A stretch of 64,000 nt of DNA. Source: Xiphydria camelus (lineage: Eukaryota; Arthropoda; Insecta; Hymenoptera; Xiphydriidae). Below are positions 11,971 through 24,010 of this stretch, one piece after another. The first letter of the stretch is position 1. Each line of letters begins with the position of its first letter. The DNA lies in the NCBI GenBank assembly GCA_963678675.1, contig OY783196.1:25646827-25710826 (forward strand), written 5' to 3'. The position numbers were made by a program, and so were the translations under genes. The notes beneath the pieces are model-generated. The model had not been told where the DNA came from. It worked only from the letters and a program-made list of their open reading frames with translations, and did no database searches.

Positions 11971-12959
11971 ACGTACATAGCAATTCGAAGATCTCTGTCG
12001 AAAAAACCATAGTTCGTATAAATGAAATATTTTTTATCATGGAAACGAGAGAAATATGAAATATAAAGAAAGTTACGCCTTCTCTCTAAGGAAATTCAAA
12101 GGAAACGTACCCTTTAAGGTTTCCCGAGCGTTATACTAAAAATAATCTGAAATGCTTGAAAATGATTGCATTCGGTAAATTGAAGTAAAAAAAAATTCAG
12201 TTAGATTTTCAAGTCTTTTAAGAAGCTCGTTGCAAAGATTTTTGAATAACAAAATAACATATGTTCTTATGGGATATAACTGACAAACCGCGATATTTCT
12301 GAGAAAAATAGTGAAAAAATTCTGAAATTTTTTGAACAGCAAGTTCAATGAACTAAAATCATCTATACCAATTTTCACGTTCATTAAGAAGCCTGTTATT
12401 TTTGTACTACTGTACGTCAAACGTTGTTGCCACATCGCACGAAGAGCATACTTTAGATTGTTACTGTACTTCAGTGGACTAACTTTTAGCAGGGAAAAAG
12501 CCCCTGTACCGCTCGAGAAACCTTAAAATGGAACACTCTCTCGTGGTACCACATCCAACTACTCTAAACATTACCTCAGATTATATCTCCTCCAATTTAG
12601 GATGTACATACATTCGTGCATTTTTTCCGTCCGAGGCGTCAGGTGCGTCCGACAGACAAGATAATTAAGCGCAATAATTCCTATCTTTTTTAATCGATTC
12701 TGCCCGAAGGGAGATTTATTCTATGAGATCTCAAGTTTTGTGTACGCCCCATTCGAGCGATCCATCTTATCTCCCGTGCGGCGCGAGCGACGAAGGTAAT
12801 CGATCCTACGTCTCGGAAGGTGTCGACTATCGTCGAGATGCCCCGCAACAACGAATCATCATCATTGTTCGATGAGTAACGACCCGGTCGTCCGCCTCGT
12901 CACGGACCGCCAGCGTCGATTCGGAGTACCCAGGATAATCCGTTCGATGCCCCGATAGA
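11971..12959. other. Intergenic, no gene seen
   Basis: AT-rich to 12530, then more CpG. The 99-codon reverse ORF at 12136-12435 is of AT-biased composition. Confidence 0.5.
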
Positions 12960-14150
12960 TACGTATAACGCTCACGTCTGCGAAGCAACATATAGTCGCT
13001 TCGTGTCCTCAATTCGTCTTGTCCTTGTACTCGTTATATCCATAGCCTACTGTAGAGAAAACCCACGGGATGGGAACTACTCAATTTCTCTCACGGGACA
13101 CCACGTAAAAAGGTGCGAATTATTTCATCCGTGTTTCAAAACAATAAAGTGACTGAAATAATTCGTTACTTGTCCGGTCGTTTCGTATCCTCGAATTGCC
13201 TCGTTCTTGTCCCCGTTGTGTAACTTTATTGCTATAAAGAACCCATACGATAGCAAAATCTACTACGTTTCTCTCACGAGACACCTAGCAAAAAAGTACA
13301 AACTATTATTTCATCCGTGTTTTCGGAACAATAAGGTGCCAAGAATAATTCTTCCGATGTCTTAATGACCCGTACACCCGCGAACCTGGCCATTTCGTGT
13401 CGTTGAATCACACTGTCCTTGTCCTTGTCCTTCTCGGACAGCATACAAAGAACCGGACTGAAAAGTTTCTTTCTTTAGTCTTCGGCGCGATACTCTACCG
13501 AGTTTCTTGATCCGCGCACTGAGAAAAATAACCTGGTCTATTTAATCAAAATCATGGCGACCATAACCAAACCGTTTAACGAAACATGGATCCTCCACCT
13601 GTTTGGTTAAATTGACCGTTTTCTGATTCTCACCAATTTCTAGTTATTATTCTAATAATTAGACATATAGTTACTCTTACAGAACAATACCACTGGAAGA
13701 ACGAAATTACTACAGGAAACTATTGGATTTTAGTAGTACTATAACTGCTTGATTTCAGTAGTTCTCTCTGTAATAATTTCATTCTCTCGATAGTTTTTTT
13801 GTTTCGTCAGGATAGAATTACTAAACATGTAGTTAAAATTACTAAACATGCAAGTAGAATAACTAAATATTTGATGCAACTTACTAGTATCTTGGTGCGA
13901 ATAATTAATTTCGTTTAGCCAGATGCATTTCGTCATTTTAACCAAGTTATTTTTCTCAGTGTGGGATAACAATCTACTCCGTTTCTCTCTCTCACGAGTC
14001 ACCTTGCAAAGGAATGATCAATAAATTATTACATCTTTCTCTCCGTGTTTTCGGATGAGAAATCCGTCCAGGAAATCTTTCGGTATCCTTGTGACGCGCA
14101 CTCCCGCAAGCCTGGTCGTTCCGTGTCACGTCGAATCGCCAGCGGGATTC
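12960..14150. repeat. Diverged tandem array, about 190-bp units, split by a MITE
   Basis: Recurring blocks, TTTCTCTCACGAGACACC-like then CATCCGTGTTTTCGGA-like then TCGTTTCGTGTC-like, appear near 13080-13200, 13260-13410 and 13985-14130, with a partial copy before 13020. The element at 13517-13961 interrupts the third unit. No coding frame is conserved across units. Confidence 0.65.
13517..13961. mobile_element. Inverted-repeat element with CACTGAGAAAAATAAC ends
   Basis: CACTGAGAAAAATAAC at 13517 pairs with GTTATTTTTCTCAGTG ending 13961. The block after its right end (AAATGAC-AAATGCATCT) reappears in opposite orientation in the element at 22840-23118, so the two are copies of one family. Confidence 0.85.
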
Positions 14151-14529
14151 GCCTACCTAAATTAGGCGCAGTGCACCTAGCATGGTGGCCATTAATAACG
14201 CGCGTGGAGAGAAGTTCAGAGGAAGAGGGATAGCGATCAATGGGGGACGGACGGAGACGGAAAGAAGGACGATATAGAGATAGACGTAGAGAGACAGACG
14301 CGGAAATAGCGAGAGCAACGAGGAAGGAGAACGTAAGAGGAAGAGAAGACTGCGTCGCGCGACACGATACATCGCGCTGTCGGCGTACGTCGGGCTAATG
14401 TACTGCTTTGCATACGCTACATGTGCACTTCGAGCCAGGGCCACTGTCATTAATCCCGTGGCAGTCACTTTCCGCCCGTGCGTCTATGTATTCACGGCCG
14501 CGACACAACGAACTGCTGTATAGCGCGAC

Positions 14530-14905
14530 AGAGCTTTCCCAAGAATATTAATATACCACGTGTATATGGGAGTTGTGTTCGCGGGCGAAAGCTGCCGCAG
14601 TCGTATTCGCGCTGAAGGGGAACGCGCGCTTAACGTCAGCGGAAATTTAAACGTTTCCTGCGACGACGTCGTCTCGCTCGAACTTTTCTCCGGCCAGCGA
14701 TCGTCGGCGATCGTTGGTTCCGCGTTGGAGATGATTAATAATGAATCGTCGTACCTGGAAGAACATAAGAAATGGAAAAGAACGGAGGGACCACTGCTAC
14801 CCCCCTTTGTGTTGAGGGAGCAGCAGTCATTTGAATATTCGCGTGGTTCGAGCGCTCCGCGAGAGAACTCTCTTGGCGAGGACTCGAGATTTTATCGTCC
14901 GGTGG

Positions 14906-14936
<31 letters not shown>

Positions 14937-15450
14937 TGCTGAGTTCTCCCCTCCGTTTTCTTCCTCGCTCCATTTTATCCGCGACGAATGATCGAAGGAG
15001 CTTCACGAAGGTACGAAACAATGAACAACTGTAGCACGATAGAGTTTTCTCGAGAATATTAATACAATTATCATCTCGTTTGTGCTCGAACTTCTCCAAC
15101 GAACGATCGTCGTCGACCTTACGCTCCGTGTTGGAGATCGTTAATGCCCAGCGCTAACGATGCGCCTGAAGGAATCAAGAGACTCGGTAGAGTCTCGCGC
15201 CAAGAACTATGGAAAACCCGAAATGCGATATAAGAAATGAGAAGGAACGAGGCGTCTCCTACCACTTCTTCACCCTAACGAGGGAGCGATGTTCATTTAA
15301 ATCCTCGCGAAGCTCAAGCGCTCTTCGCGGGAAGATTCCCTTTGCGAGGACTCGAGGCTTTCTGGACCGGAGAGAAAAAATTACCAAGTTTTCTCTCCCG
15401 CTTCTTTCTCACTTTTTTTCTCCGCCCGACGAACGGCCGAAGGATCCTCA
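14530..15450. repeat. Diverged tandem duplication, about 450-bp unit
   Basis: 14540-14960 and 15045-15440 share, in the same order, an AGAATATTAATA block, a GAACTT(C)TCTCC-CGATCGTCG block, a GTTGGAGAT block, a GAGGGAGC block and a GAGGACTCGAG block. The ORFs over it are not conserved between units, so it is probably non-coding. Confidence 0.5.
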
Positions 15451-16382
15451 CGGACGCGCGCGTGAAAACCGAGGCTCGAAGGATCCTGTGGAAGGTCCGG
15501 ACCGTGTCTCGGGACGAGATACCCTCTTGATGTAATCAACACGTCGGTCGGGGTATCAGCCGAGAATGATCGATCCTGGTAATGGACCACTCGGAAAACG
15601 GAAGGCGTTGCGCGGAGGCTGAGATCCTTTGTCTAGCGATTCCGAGGGAAACTGGGCTGGGCGGCGCGTACATACGCGTATATATTATGTATTGCGCGAG
15701 CATCTGTGTCTGTATACCGCTGCAAAAGGAGAAAGGGGAAGGTCAAACGTGTGCATTATTCTCGGAGTCTTATTACAACGCGATTAACACGAATCGAATG
15801 TATCGAGAAGCAGTCTCTGCAGTTCCAAAGGGAATCTGCACCGTCGATACCACACCCACTCTTCCGTGGAACTCGAGGAAGAGGCACGGAGGTGACCCCC
15901 CGTCGCGATCGACCTCATTGGATTCTCACAACGGACTTCATAATTGATCGCGGCGCGTCGAAAGGCGCAGACTTGAGGATAATTCATTAATTCGCCGTCG
16001 CATTAATGAATGCCGTTGATAATAATCGCGGCGAACTGGCGATAATACCGTCATCGCGGGTTCCGCTCCCTCGTCCCTGCACTTTTTCCGGTCTCCCTAA
16101 GTATGGCGGAATTCTTCGTCCGACGATATCGATTCGTGCGCTTACCACCTCGAAGAGCGGCTTCGAGATATTCGCCCCCGCGGAATTAACATTCGCGTCG
16201 CGGGATGCGCGCAGGATCCAGGGGGATCGATTTGGATAGCAGTGAGGAGCCGCGGCAACGAAACGGAAACTCGGGTTTAAGTATTTCGTGTCAATCGTCG
16301 GTCGCGTATATATCGTCCTTATTCGTTGCCGTATCCCAGGTGGGAAAGCTCTACTTATGTGTGAATTATATATTATATTTTG
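15451..16382. other. CpG-rich intergenic
   Basis: Overlapping ORFs on both strands (15582-15947, 15987-16535 reverse) end in, or run into, the element at 16383-16802 and show no domains. Considered non-coding. Confidence 0.45.
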
Positions 16383-16802
16383 TATACCGCGTGATTCTTT
16401 AATATTGCGACAAACTTCAAGGGCGGGTTCCTTGGATGAAAATAAGAAAAAAAAAGTTGCTATGAACATGGGTCCGGAAACGCTGAGTTTCGGAGAAACA
16501 GAGAGAGGATGTTCATTTTTATACAAAGTTTCCATAAGTACTAATAATAGGAAGTATATTTTTGCAGAGCTTCCATTTTATTTATTTTTTCTAATAGGGT
16601 CTTCTTAGGAGTATTAAATATCATTTCAGAAGAAGGGATGCGTCATTACGTTTTACATTTTTTTTTATACCTAAGGCATTTAAAAATGCAATTCCGAAAC
16701 TCAGCGTTTTCGCACCCATGTGCATAGGAACTTTTTTTCTTATTTTCATCCAAAGAACCCATCCTTGAAGTTTTTCTCAGTATTAAAGAATCACCCGGTA
16801 TA
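16383..16802. mobile_element. Inverted-repeat element, 420 bp with about 120-bp arms
   Basis: TATACCGCGTGATTCTTTAA at 16383 pairs with the inverse ending 16802. The arms also share TTGGATGAAAATAAGAAAA and CGCTGAGTTTCGGA in opposite orientation. Confidence 0.85.
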
Positions 16803-16969
16803 GAACACATTTAAATATGAGCTTATTAAATTTATATGTGATTTCAATATAAAACATATGTATATTATAGCTATACGGATTGCACAGAAATGAAAACAAT
16901 TGAAATAATGCTATGTGTAAGCCATGTACCCGTACCTATATAGCTTATGGTTGCTGCAGTGTCAGAAGG

Positions 16970-17013
16970 TCATCAGCCCTGATGAAGCAAACTGCAATGT
17001 TTGCGAAACGGCG
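16970..17013 (+). ncRNA. Hammerhead-ribozyme-like core
   Basis: CTGATGA (16979-16985) is followed by a perfect 6-bp stem, GCAAAC with GTTTGC (16987-16992 and 16999-17004), and then GAAAC (17005-17009). That is the order of the hammerhead catalytic core. Such cores are known in Penelope-like elements. Here an extra A precedes the stem, and the expected GTC cleavage triplet after GAAAC reads GGC, so it is probably decayed or only a relative of the motif. No reverse transcriptase remains nearby. Confidence 0.4.
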
Positions 17014-17271
17014 GCAAAATAATATTTTTGAGCGCGGTTATAACCCAGAAGCCAAGAGTAGTAATACTCATAACTATAAGGGGTGATACCTTAATTCATT
17101 TTTCCATTTTGGTCAATTCAAACAAAAAGAACATATCGAAATAAAAATCCTAGACACTTTCTCAGGTACTTATTTTAATCGGAAGAATCTACACTATATA
17201 AGATGCCGTTGAGTTTGAAATGTTTCGATTGCAATAAGAAAAACTTAAATAATAAACATAACAAAACAACG

Positions 17272-17400
17272 TTACAAAACCTGCTGAAAGTGACCTCTTC
17301 CCACTCTTACACATGCCTCCGCTCTTCTTCTCATTGATTCCCATACTCTTTGGAACATTCCCGAAGTATTTATTACGGTTTTTCTCGATAACGGTGGTAA
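17272..17400 (-). pseudogene. C-terminal fragment of a Tc/mariner-superfamily transposase
   Basis: An open frame ending TAA at 17272 encodes MFQRVWESMRRRAEACV and then a GHFQQVL terminus. RR-A-C followed by GxHF at the extreme C-terminus is characteristic of Tc/mariner-superfamily transposases. No catalytic residues remain. The flanks are AT-rich, with isolated ACCCTGTA ends nearby (17665, 17775). Confidence 0.65.
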
Positions 17401-18409
17401 ATACGAAAAAACTACAAGAGGCCCAAAAAATTGTAAACAAAACAGAAAATTTATTTCGTATTTTAGAATCTACCAGAGGCGCACCGCAAAAAAGTTCAGG
17501 GGGAGAAAAGGGGGCACGACCCCTCAAAAAATAACCCCCTGTAGATTCTCACAACCATTTGACATGCCCAATGATATAAGTCCTACAGCATAACCTATAT
17601 TCCAAATTTGAGCTAAAGATCTTAAAAACTGCATGAGCTGTAAAAAAAAATTTTGAAATTTCAACACCCTGTAGATAAGTAACGAAGCTTTTACGGGCCT
17701 ATGTTTATATGAACTTTTAGACATGAAATAAGCCAAAGAATTACCTCCTTCCGTTTGTACATGATATTTAGGGAAACCCTGTATATATATACATATATAT
17801 AATCCATATAGATCTTTTCCACCTGGGGGGTAGCTCGACGTCTACTCGAGACTCCCGAGAGGCTGACGTGGATACATCTGTGCAGTCTCAATTAAGTCGC
17901 AACCACGCCCACTGCGCGCGGGCTACTCCCGCCACGATATATTCGGATCAGGTGTGGCAAAGTCATCCCCGGAGTCGCGCGAACTTTAAATGATCAGGGA
18001 TCCACTTCTCCGCGAAAGGAAGGAAGGAAGGAAGGAAAGGAAGTAGAGGAGGAGACATAGAGGTTGAAAGTTTCGACTTGTCGAGGAAGCCCGCACCGTG
18101 TCGGATGGAGTTAGCGACCGAAGCACGCGATTGTGATCTTGGTTGTTCGCCGTACCTTGTGCAAATTTCTGCCCCAGTTGTTTAGTTTGAAAGGCAAATA
18201 CGGTGCGTTTGGATGTGTGCGTTAATGTTCTTTGTATAATGTAACGCTCCGGCACACGAGACGACTGCCTGGTAGGATTTCGCAAATTTTGGTACGAATA
18301 CTTTTTTTAGACGGTAAAATCTAATTCGGATTTTTTATGAAAGTAAATAATTTAGAAAGAGTAGATATCTATAGAAATAGTTTAGTTTATGGAAAGTCGA
18401 TGGTAAATG
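17401..18409. other. Intergenic with isolated transposon ends
   Basis: ACCCTGTA ends at 17667 and 17777, a TATA run at 17780-17800 and GGAA repeats (18018-18040). No gene. Confidence 0.45.
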
Positions 18410-18750
18410 CACGCGGAAAAAGAACAACAATTTTTACTGCTTCATCCAGTAGCGGTTAGACTCGAGCTTATTTTCAAGAATTTGCATAGAGGAAACATTT
18501 CCATTTACTGTTTACAACTGTACACGGAGGAAAAAAATTGCACGAATTACAGTTTGACTAGCATAAACTACGATTAAACCGATAGAAATTTCTATGCAAA
18601 CACATATTACATCTGGTTAAACTAGTATGCATTTGTACTGTTGTAAACGGTAAATAGAAATGTGTCCTCTATACAAATTCTTGAAAATGAGCACGAGTCT
18701 CAACGCTATTGAATGAAATGCTAAAAATTGCTGGTTTCTCTTTTTCTGTG
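18410..18750. mobile_element. Inverted-repeat element, 341 bp
   Basis: CACGCGGAAAAAG at 18410 is inverted as CTTTTTCTGTG ending 18750. The arms of about 115 bp share CAGTAGCGGTTAGACTCGAG-like sequence and end in GTTTACAAC. The middle, with the GATAGAAATTTCTATGCAAA block, is shared with 18800-19118 and 31611-31738. Confidence 0.8.
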
Positions 18751-18799
18751 TATTTTAATTTGATTCAAATACATTTTCAAGATTGTTGTATTCATATAT

Positions 18800-19118
18800 A
18801 TAGAAGAAAAAAATCAGCAACTTTTACTGTTTCATCCAGTGGCACTTATCCAAACTCGAGCTTACTTTACACTTATTTTGTCTAGTATACACTACGATTC
18901 CGCGTCCAGGAAGCTTTATGAAATTACACGATAATTAGGTATTCTTCATCGGGAACCGATAAAAATTCCTATGCAAACAAATATTAAATCTGATTAAACT
19001 ATTATCTATACAGTTGTAAATAGTAAACAGAAATATGTCCTCTCTGTAAAAATGAGCTCAAGTTTCAGCGCTACTGGATGTAACAGTAACAATTTCTTGT
19101 TTTCTGTTTTTCCGTGTG
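18800..19118. mobile_element. Second copy of the 18410-18750 element
   Basis: Same order of blocks (TTTTACTG-TTCATCCAGT, ACTCGAGCTTA, GATAAAAATTCCTATGCAAA, CGCTACTGGATG), with its own variants and an interior extended near 18900-18970. Ends at TTTTTCCGTGTG. Confidence 0.75.
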
Positions 19119-19126
19119 CAAGTAGA

Positions 19127-19253
19127 TTTTCTATATCGCACCATCACCTAAAGTGTACCACCACTGATTTTGTATGAAACAGAATGCCCTGCCATCTCTG
19201 TTTCATAAAATATTAGTGACGGTACGATTTAGATGGTGATACGATATAGGAAA
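19127..19253. mobile_element. Short hairpin element, 127 bp
   Basis: TTTTCTATATCGCACCATCA and its inverse at the right end (19228-19253) flank a shorter inner pairing around GAAACAGA and TCTGTTTC. Directly follows the copy above. Confidence 0.7.
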
Positions 19254-21158
19254 CTTTCCAACTTTCCTCTACGTAGGTATATGGTATTTATACCGCAGCC
19301 TGTAAGTTTTGTTCGAAGAATCCCGTTCGATGCTTCAAAATACCCAGACTCAAAGACATCGAAATCAAGTATTCAATATCGAAGTGTAAAGCGAATGCAC
19401 GAATTAATAATGCCGACTGAATAAGCTGCATTTGCATAAAATCAATTTAAGACGTAGCACCAGTCGAATTAAAGACAAAACCAGTTTGCCTTCTGGAGGC
19501 TCTTTCTCCTTCTTCCTTTTTTTGCATACGAATTTCTTTCTTCCTTCTTCTTTCAATTTACGCGTTTTATCATTTCTCTCGGCGACCTTACACGACGCTC
19601 CGTCGCTGCACCTCCACGATTGGGCCGATATTTAAACGAGATTGTAATACATGTAGATTTTTCTCGCTTTATTGGAAATACTGAGTTAGAGTAATTGCCA
19701 GGCCAGCACGCGTGCGGAGTTCTCCTGTCGAACGTTTTACGTCCCCGAGCTCCTGGACCGACCCACAAATCCATGTCCTTTCAACATTGAACATTCCTTT
19801 ATCCTTTTTTGCGCGACATTTATTTTTCTCCCCCGGTCGACGCTTCCGACCCTTTCAACCTTTGAGCGCATTAGTCACGTTAGTATTATTATAAGAGAAG
19901 TTTCTAAATATTCATTATGTCCTCCTTTTTGTAGATGTGTAAGGAGCCTTTATTAATTCTGACCCTTCGTACAACTCTTATATATATATATATATAGTCA
20001 TGTGTTGTCACTATAATAAATTCACCACGCATCCTTATGAAAACCGCTAAGAAATTTTATCACGAGAGCGTCCAAGATATAATTCCCAAGAGCTTTTAAA
20101 CATGCGACATCATGAGTCGAAATTTAGAACCTATTGGGAACTCTGAGATGTCATGTTATTACTACGGCTCGGAGGCTCCGCGCGCGCGCGATACGTGTTC
20201 TATTTACATTAAAATAAACACCCGACATTGAACCTACAAAAAATTAGTCGAAATTTACATTTCTTCCACTTTTAAGCGTACCTAACATCGGATATTAATA
20301 TGGATCCTCTATTTATTGTCTCGATTATGATTTGGAGGTATCGATGCAGTCCTAATAAAAGGAATAAGACGTAGACGTCTCGAATACGTTAAAGTAAAAT
20401 GAAAAATAATACCAAATTTGTAGGCTCAATGTAGGATTGAAATTTATTGATCTTTATGCTTAAAAAAGAACTAATATTTAAGCTACCTTGGTTCCAACAT
20501 TCCAATGACGAAGATGTTCAAAGGATAACTTATTCAAGATCTGTACGATATATCACAACAGGTTCAAATTTTAAACTCAAGATGTACCTATCCGTTATCT
20601 GAATATGTACACATTGCCAGAAATATTTTAAGAATTATATACCAATTCTCTCTACGGAGAATTCGTATAGTGCGGTAGATAAAAATGGTAGAAGGAAAAT
20701 CGCGAGGATACGTCTGGTTTCTCTCGTACCTGACTTCTCGAACTCCTCGAGCGAGAGAATTAACAATATTGGAAGAAAATCCACGTAGAGTACGGGAAAA
20801 CCCAGACTTTTATCAAATAGTGTTTCTCTTCTCACCCGAAGAATTTAAAAAGTCACGTACGAGAAGGAAGATCGCGAACTGAAGAGTTCCTCGAGATCTT
20901 CCTTCTTTGCGATGGGATGGAAGTTTTGCCAATTGATTTTTCGAAGTAAGAGATGATATTTTCGGTTGGTCGTTCAACTTTCACGGACCGATGAGCTCCT
21001 GGTGTAGGAATGTTCGAGGAAATTCCGTGATTCATTACCCGCTTATCAAGCTAGCTACACTGCGGTTATCAGATTTCCTCCGGGAATAAATTCGAGCTTG
21101 TGGTTATCCCTCTGCGGTCTCTTGGCATGGCCATGCTGTTGTTCCTCGTATACATACC
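19254..21158. other. Intergenic, no gene seen
   Basis: Holds a TATA run (19978-19997), a CG run (20178-20190) and the weak inverted repeat at 20221-20440. ORFs at 20635-20882 are antiparallel shadows. Confidence 0.45.
20221..20440. repeat. Loose inverted repeat, about 220 bp
   Basis: CCGACATTGAACCTACAAA near 20222 has its inverse near 20418-20437. Pairing is limited to the outer 20-40 bases. Probably an old MITE. Confidence 0.45.
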
Positions 21159-21358
21159 GGGTGTTCGCAAATCTGCTACGAGACTGGGCGTGGACTCTGC
21201 CGAGTGGCCGTGGAATCGGCCAAGTCCTACCATGGCTTACTGTATATCAGTAACGTTCGTTATAATAGTGTATTAGCAAAGGAACTCAGTCGATCCGTTA
21301 TTGGTTGGCGCGCGTTCGACAGACCACGCCCACTTTCGAAGCATACCCATGAACACCC
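21159..21358. mobile_element. Inverted-repeat element with GGGTGTTC ends, 200 bp
   Basis: GGGTGTTC at 21159 and its near-inverse ending 21358 bound arms sharing GGGCGTGG / CCACGCCC. The middle, around GGCCGTGGAATCGGCC, is itself partly palindromic. Confidence 0.7.
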
Positions 21359-21503
21359 GCTATATAGGTCCACATCGATCTAATAGTACTAAGAATTAAT
21401 ATTACTTCTTTTACTATGTATTAGTTAAAAATCGAAATATTCAATCTGTATCACCGTGGATTATTTTTAAAAAGAAATACAGCTTCGATTTGGAAAAGTA
21501 GGT

Positions 21504-21915
21504 ACTGAGGGGAAAAGGATGTTTCAAAATATAGGAATTAATCTCAGAAAATATAGGGAAAACACTCCAGGTAAGAAATACAATGATGGGATAGTTATGA
21601 ATTTGGTTAAATACTATACTATATAGGACACTTATTTCGACCGGTACCAGAGAAAAGAGAAAACGTACCTACATATCTTTTCACTGCCATTGAGAAATAT
21701 TGTAACTCATTGGTATGCAAAGAAACGTCGTAAGTCCTTGCTAGTCATCGATTTGACTTACGACGTTTCTTTACATATGATAGAGGTAAATTGTATACAG
21801 TACAGTATTTAACCGAATTCATAACTACACTATCATTAGATTTCTTACTTAAAGTTTTCTCCCCCATACTTGTTGGGATTGATTGCTACATTTTCAAACA
21901 TCATTTTTCTCAGTG
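21504..21915. mobile_element. Inverted-repeat element with inserted hairpin module, 412 bp
   Basis: Ends read ACTGAGGGGAAAAGGATGTT and the inverse of CACTGAGAAAAATGATGTT. A TAAGAAAT to TTAAATACT block is repeated in inverse. The centre (21630-21790) holds the CGTCGTAAGTCC / GACTTACGACG hairpin, which is also found at 46320-46370 in another element. Confidence 0.8.
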
Positions 21916-22086
21916 TCGAATAGATTGCAATGGGTACTAAAAGCTAAATTCAAGTACCTTTTTTACGCACACGCTTAAGAATCACGCTTTAAAATTAACA
22001 ATCTCTTAAACTTGGCGGCCACAATACCGTGTAATGTAGAACATTCTATAAGGGAGAGTAAGGTTGAGAGTTAAGAGTAAGTTCGG

Positions 22087-22190
22087 ACCCTTAATTACCA
22101 TAGTATACTCTACTAATAAAGGGCCGATTCAAGCGAGAGTGCGGTACGATGTGACACTCGAGTCACCCTTAATTACCATTGTATCCCGTG
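22087..22190. repeat. Short tandem duplication, about 74 bp
   Basis: CCCTTAATTACCAT-GTAT followed by AAGGGCC occurs at 22090 and 22164. Two diverged units. Confidence 0.5.
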
Positions 22191-22639
22191 CTATTCAAGG
22201 GCCAACTCGAGTGTCATATTAAATCCTACTCCATACTTGCGTATGTCACATAAAGTGTTTCAATTCAAAGGACACTTCGTAAAGTATATATTAGAGCTCG
22301 AATCAAGAGTCTCGACTTTTGACCGCAATGCTACTGCAATTATGTACTCTCACTCGCGTCTCTCGCTCTGTTCACCGCGCCACTCGCTCCCTCTCTTCTC
22401 GAGTAGCGATCTAATTCGGAGGAGGAGCGCGCCCTTGGAACGAACGTATGCTATTCCCAGGATTTCCCAGCGAAATCGAATCACCGCCCGCGAAGCTACG
22501 TCGAGCAGAGGTTCGCTGCCCGAAGACGCATTCGCTTTCATCTCATCGTCACGGTTTAGACTGCGCTTTGAGTGCCGGACTACGCTTCAAACGGAATGTA
22601 ATTCCGCTGCGTCTTCAAGGACCCGGGCGATCCCTCTTA

Positions 22640-22651
22640 CCCCCCCCCCCC
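22640..22651. repeat. Poly-C tract
   Basis: Twelve C residues followed by a C/T-rich stretch. Confidence 0.9.
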
Positions 22652-22839
22652 TCCCCCTCCTCATTACTTCCGGTCTAGATACTTAATGATCTAAATATTG
22701 CACCGTCGATGTGCATATACCTATCTATCGCTATGCATGCGAGCTCGTACGAAATCTCTGCAGCCTGCGGTGTACATCGAATTCGCGATAAGCGAGAAAT
22801 TCATTTCCAAATCTTAATGACAATATCTCTTGAACGTGT

Positions 22840-23118
22840 ATACTGAGAAAAATAATTAGGTTGAAATGACAAAATGCATCTAGTTAAACGCATTTAGTTA
22901 TTCTAACTAAAATATTGGTCGGCTGAACCAAATATTTAGTTATTCTATATACATAGTAGTTTAACCGAATGTTTACTTACTCCAATCAAACGTTTAGTTA
23001 TTCTAATAAAAAATTGGTCAATTTAACAAAACAGATGGAGGATCCATATTTCACCAAACGGTTTGATGACAATCTTCGGAATTTTGGTTAAATTGACCAA
23101 GCTACTTTTCTCATTGTA
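22840..23118. mobile_element. Inverted-repeat element, copy of the 13517-13961 family in reverse
   Basis: TATACTGAGAAAAATAA at the left end and CTCATTGTA at the right, with TA flanks. Shares AAATGAC-AAATGCATCTAG, TTTAGTTATTCTAA and GGATCCAT blocks with 13517-13961, in opposite orientation. Confidence 0.8.
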
Positions 23119-23465
23119 CATTCAGAATACAGTCTATTTATACCGAGCAAATAGGTTTTTTCGCTCGAATAAAGATTTCTTTGTTTATAACGTAGTGCAT
23201 ATTTATTTAAATGAAATACAATTGATTCGATTTAAGTTAACATTTATTAGAGCAGTTAATATGCACGTAATAGAAATTAATTGGTTATTTATGTAGAAAG
23301 CACGAACGAGATAATAATAACACGCAATGGTATACGCAGAATTGGGTGAAAAACTAAATTAACTGTTTCTTATATGTTTTTTGATTCCGAAAATGATCCC
23401 ATGCATCTAGAATTTAGCTATCACATCAGATTTTTTAGAAAGTTCAAGTTGAATACTGCGTAAAC

Positions 23466-23780
23466 GTGTTTTTTGCAATATTTAAGTTGAACTATCTCTA
23501 GAATTAAATGTAATAGACTGATTTTTAAATAGGATTGAACTCAACACCAAAAAAATCAAACAAGAATACTTGATCCAGTTCTCGATTCAAAAAAATTCGG
23601 GTAAATAGAACATCTCCATAAACTCTATTTTGTTTATCCGAATTTTATTGCACCGAGAACCAGATTAAGAAAGTCATGGATTTTTCGAAGCTGCACACGA
23701 TCCTATTTTCAAATTAGTCCATCACGTCTGGTTTTAGAGATATTTCAACCTGAATATATCACAAAAAATACTGTTTTTAC
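23466..23780. mobile_element. Inverted-repeat element, about 315 bp
   Basis: AAACGTGTTTTTTGCAATAT at the left and its near-inverse at the right (AAAAAATACTGTTTTT). Internal pairs include the TCGGGTAAATAGAACAT block (23598) and its inverse (23618-23642). No ORF. Confidence 0.65.
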
Positions 23781-24010
23781 ACAGTAAGAAAAAGAATGTT
23801 TCAAAATGTACCAATTAGTCCCAGAAAGTATGGAGAAAAACTCCAGCTAAGAAATGGAGTGATGCGACACTTATGAATTCGATTAAATGCTGTACTGTAT
23901 AGGATTTATATGTACTGTACAGAATTGTACGGGTTTTAAATTTACGTTTGACAGAAGTAAATCTTATACTTACAGTATAGTATTCAACCGAATACATAAC
24001 TGTATGTGCA
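23781..24010. mobile_element. Partial copy of the 21504-21915 element
   Basis: GAATGTTTCAAAATGTACCA and TCCAGCTAAGAAAT blocks correspond to 21516-21585. The inverted partner, TATTCAACCGAATACATAAC, lies at 23980. The central hairpin of the other copy is absent. Confidence 0.7.

Noticed and set aside
14560..14991. 143-codon ORF
   Set aside because: It covers one unit of a diverged duplication whose other unit does not keep the frame, and contains a GAGA simple repeat read as RERERERE.
22237..22686. 149-codon ORF
   Set aside because: Arg/Ser-rich reading of CpG-rich DNA running into a poly-C tract, with opposed ORFs and no motifs.
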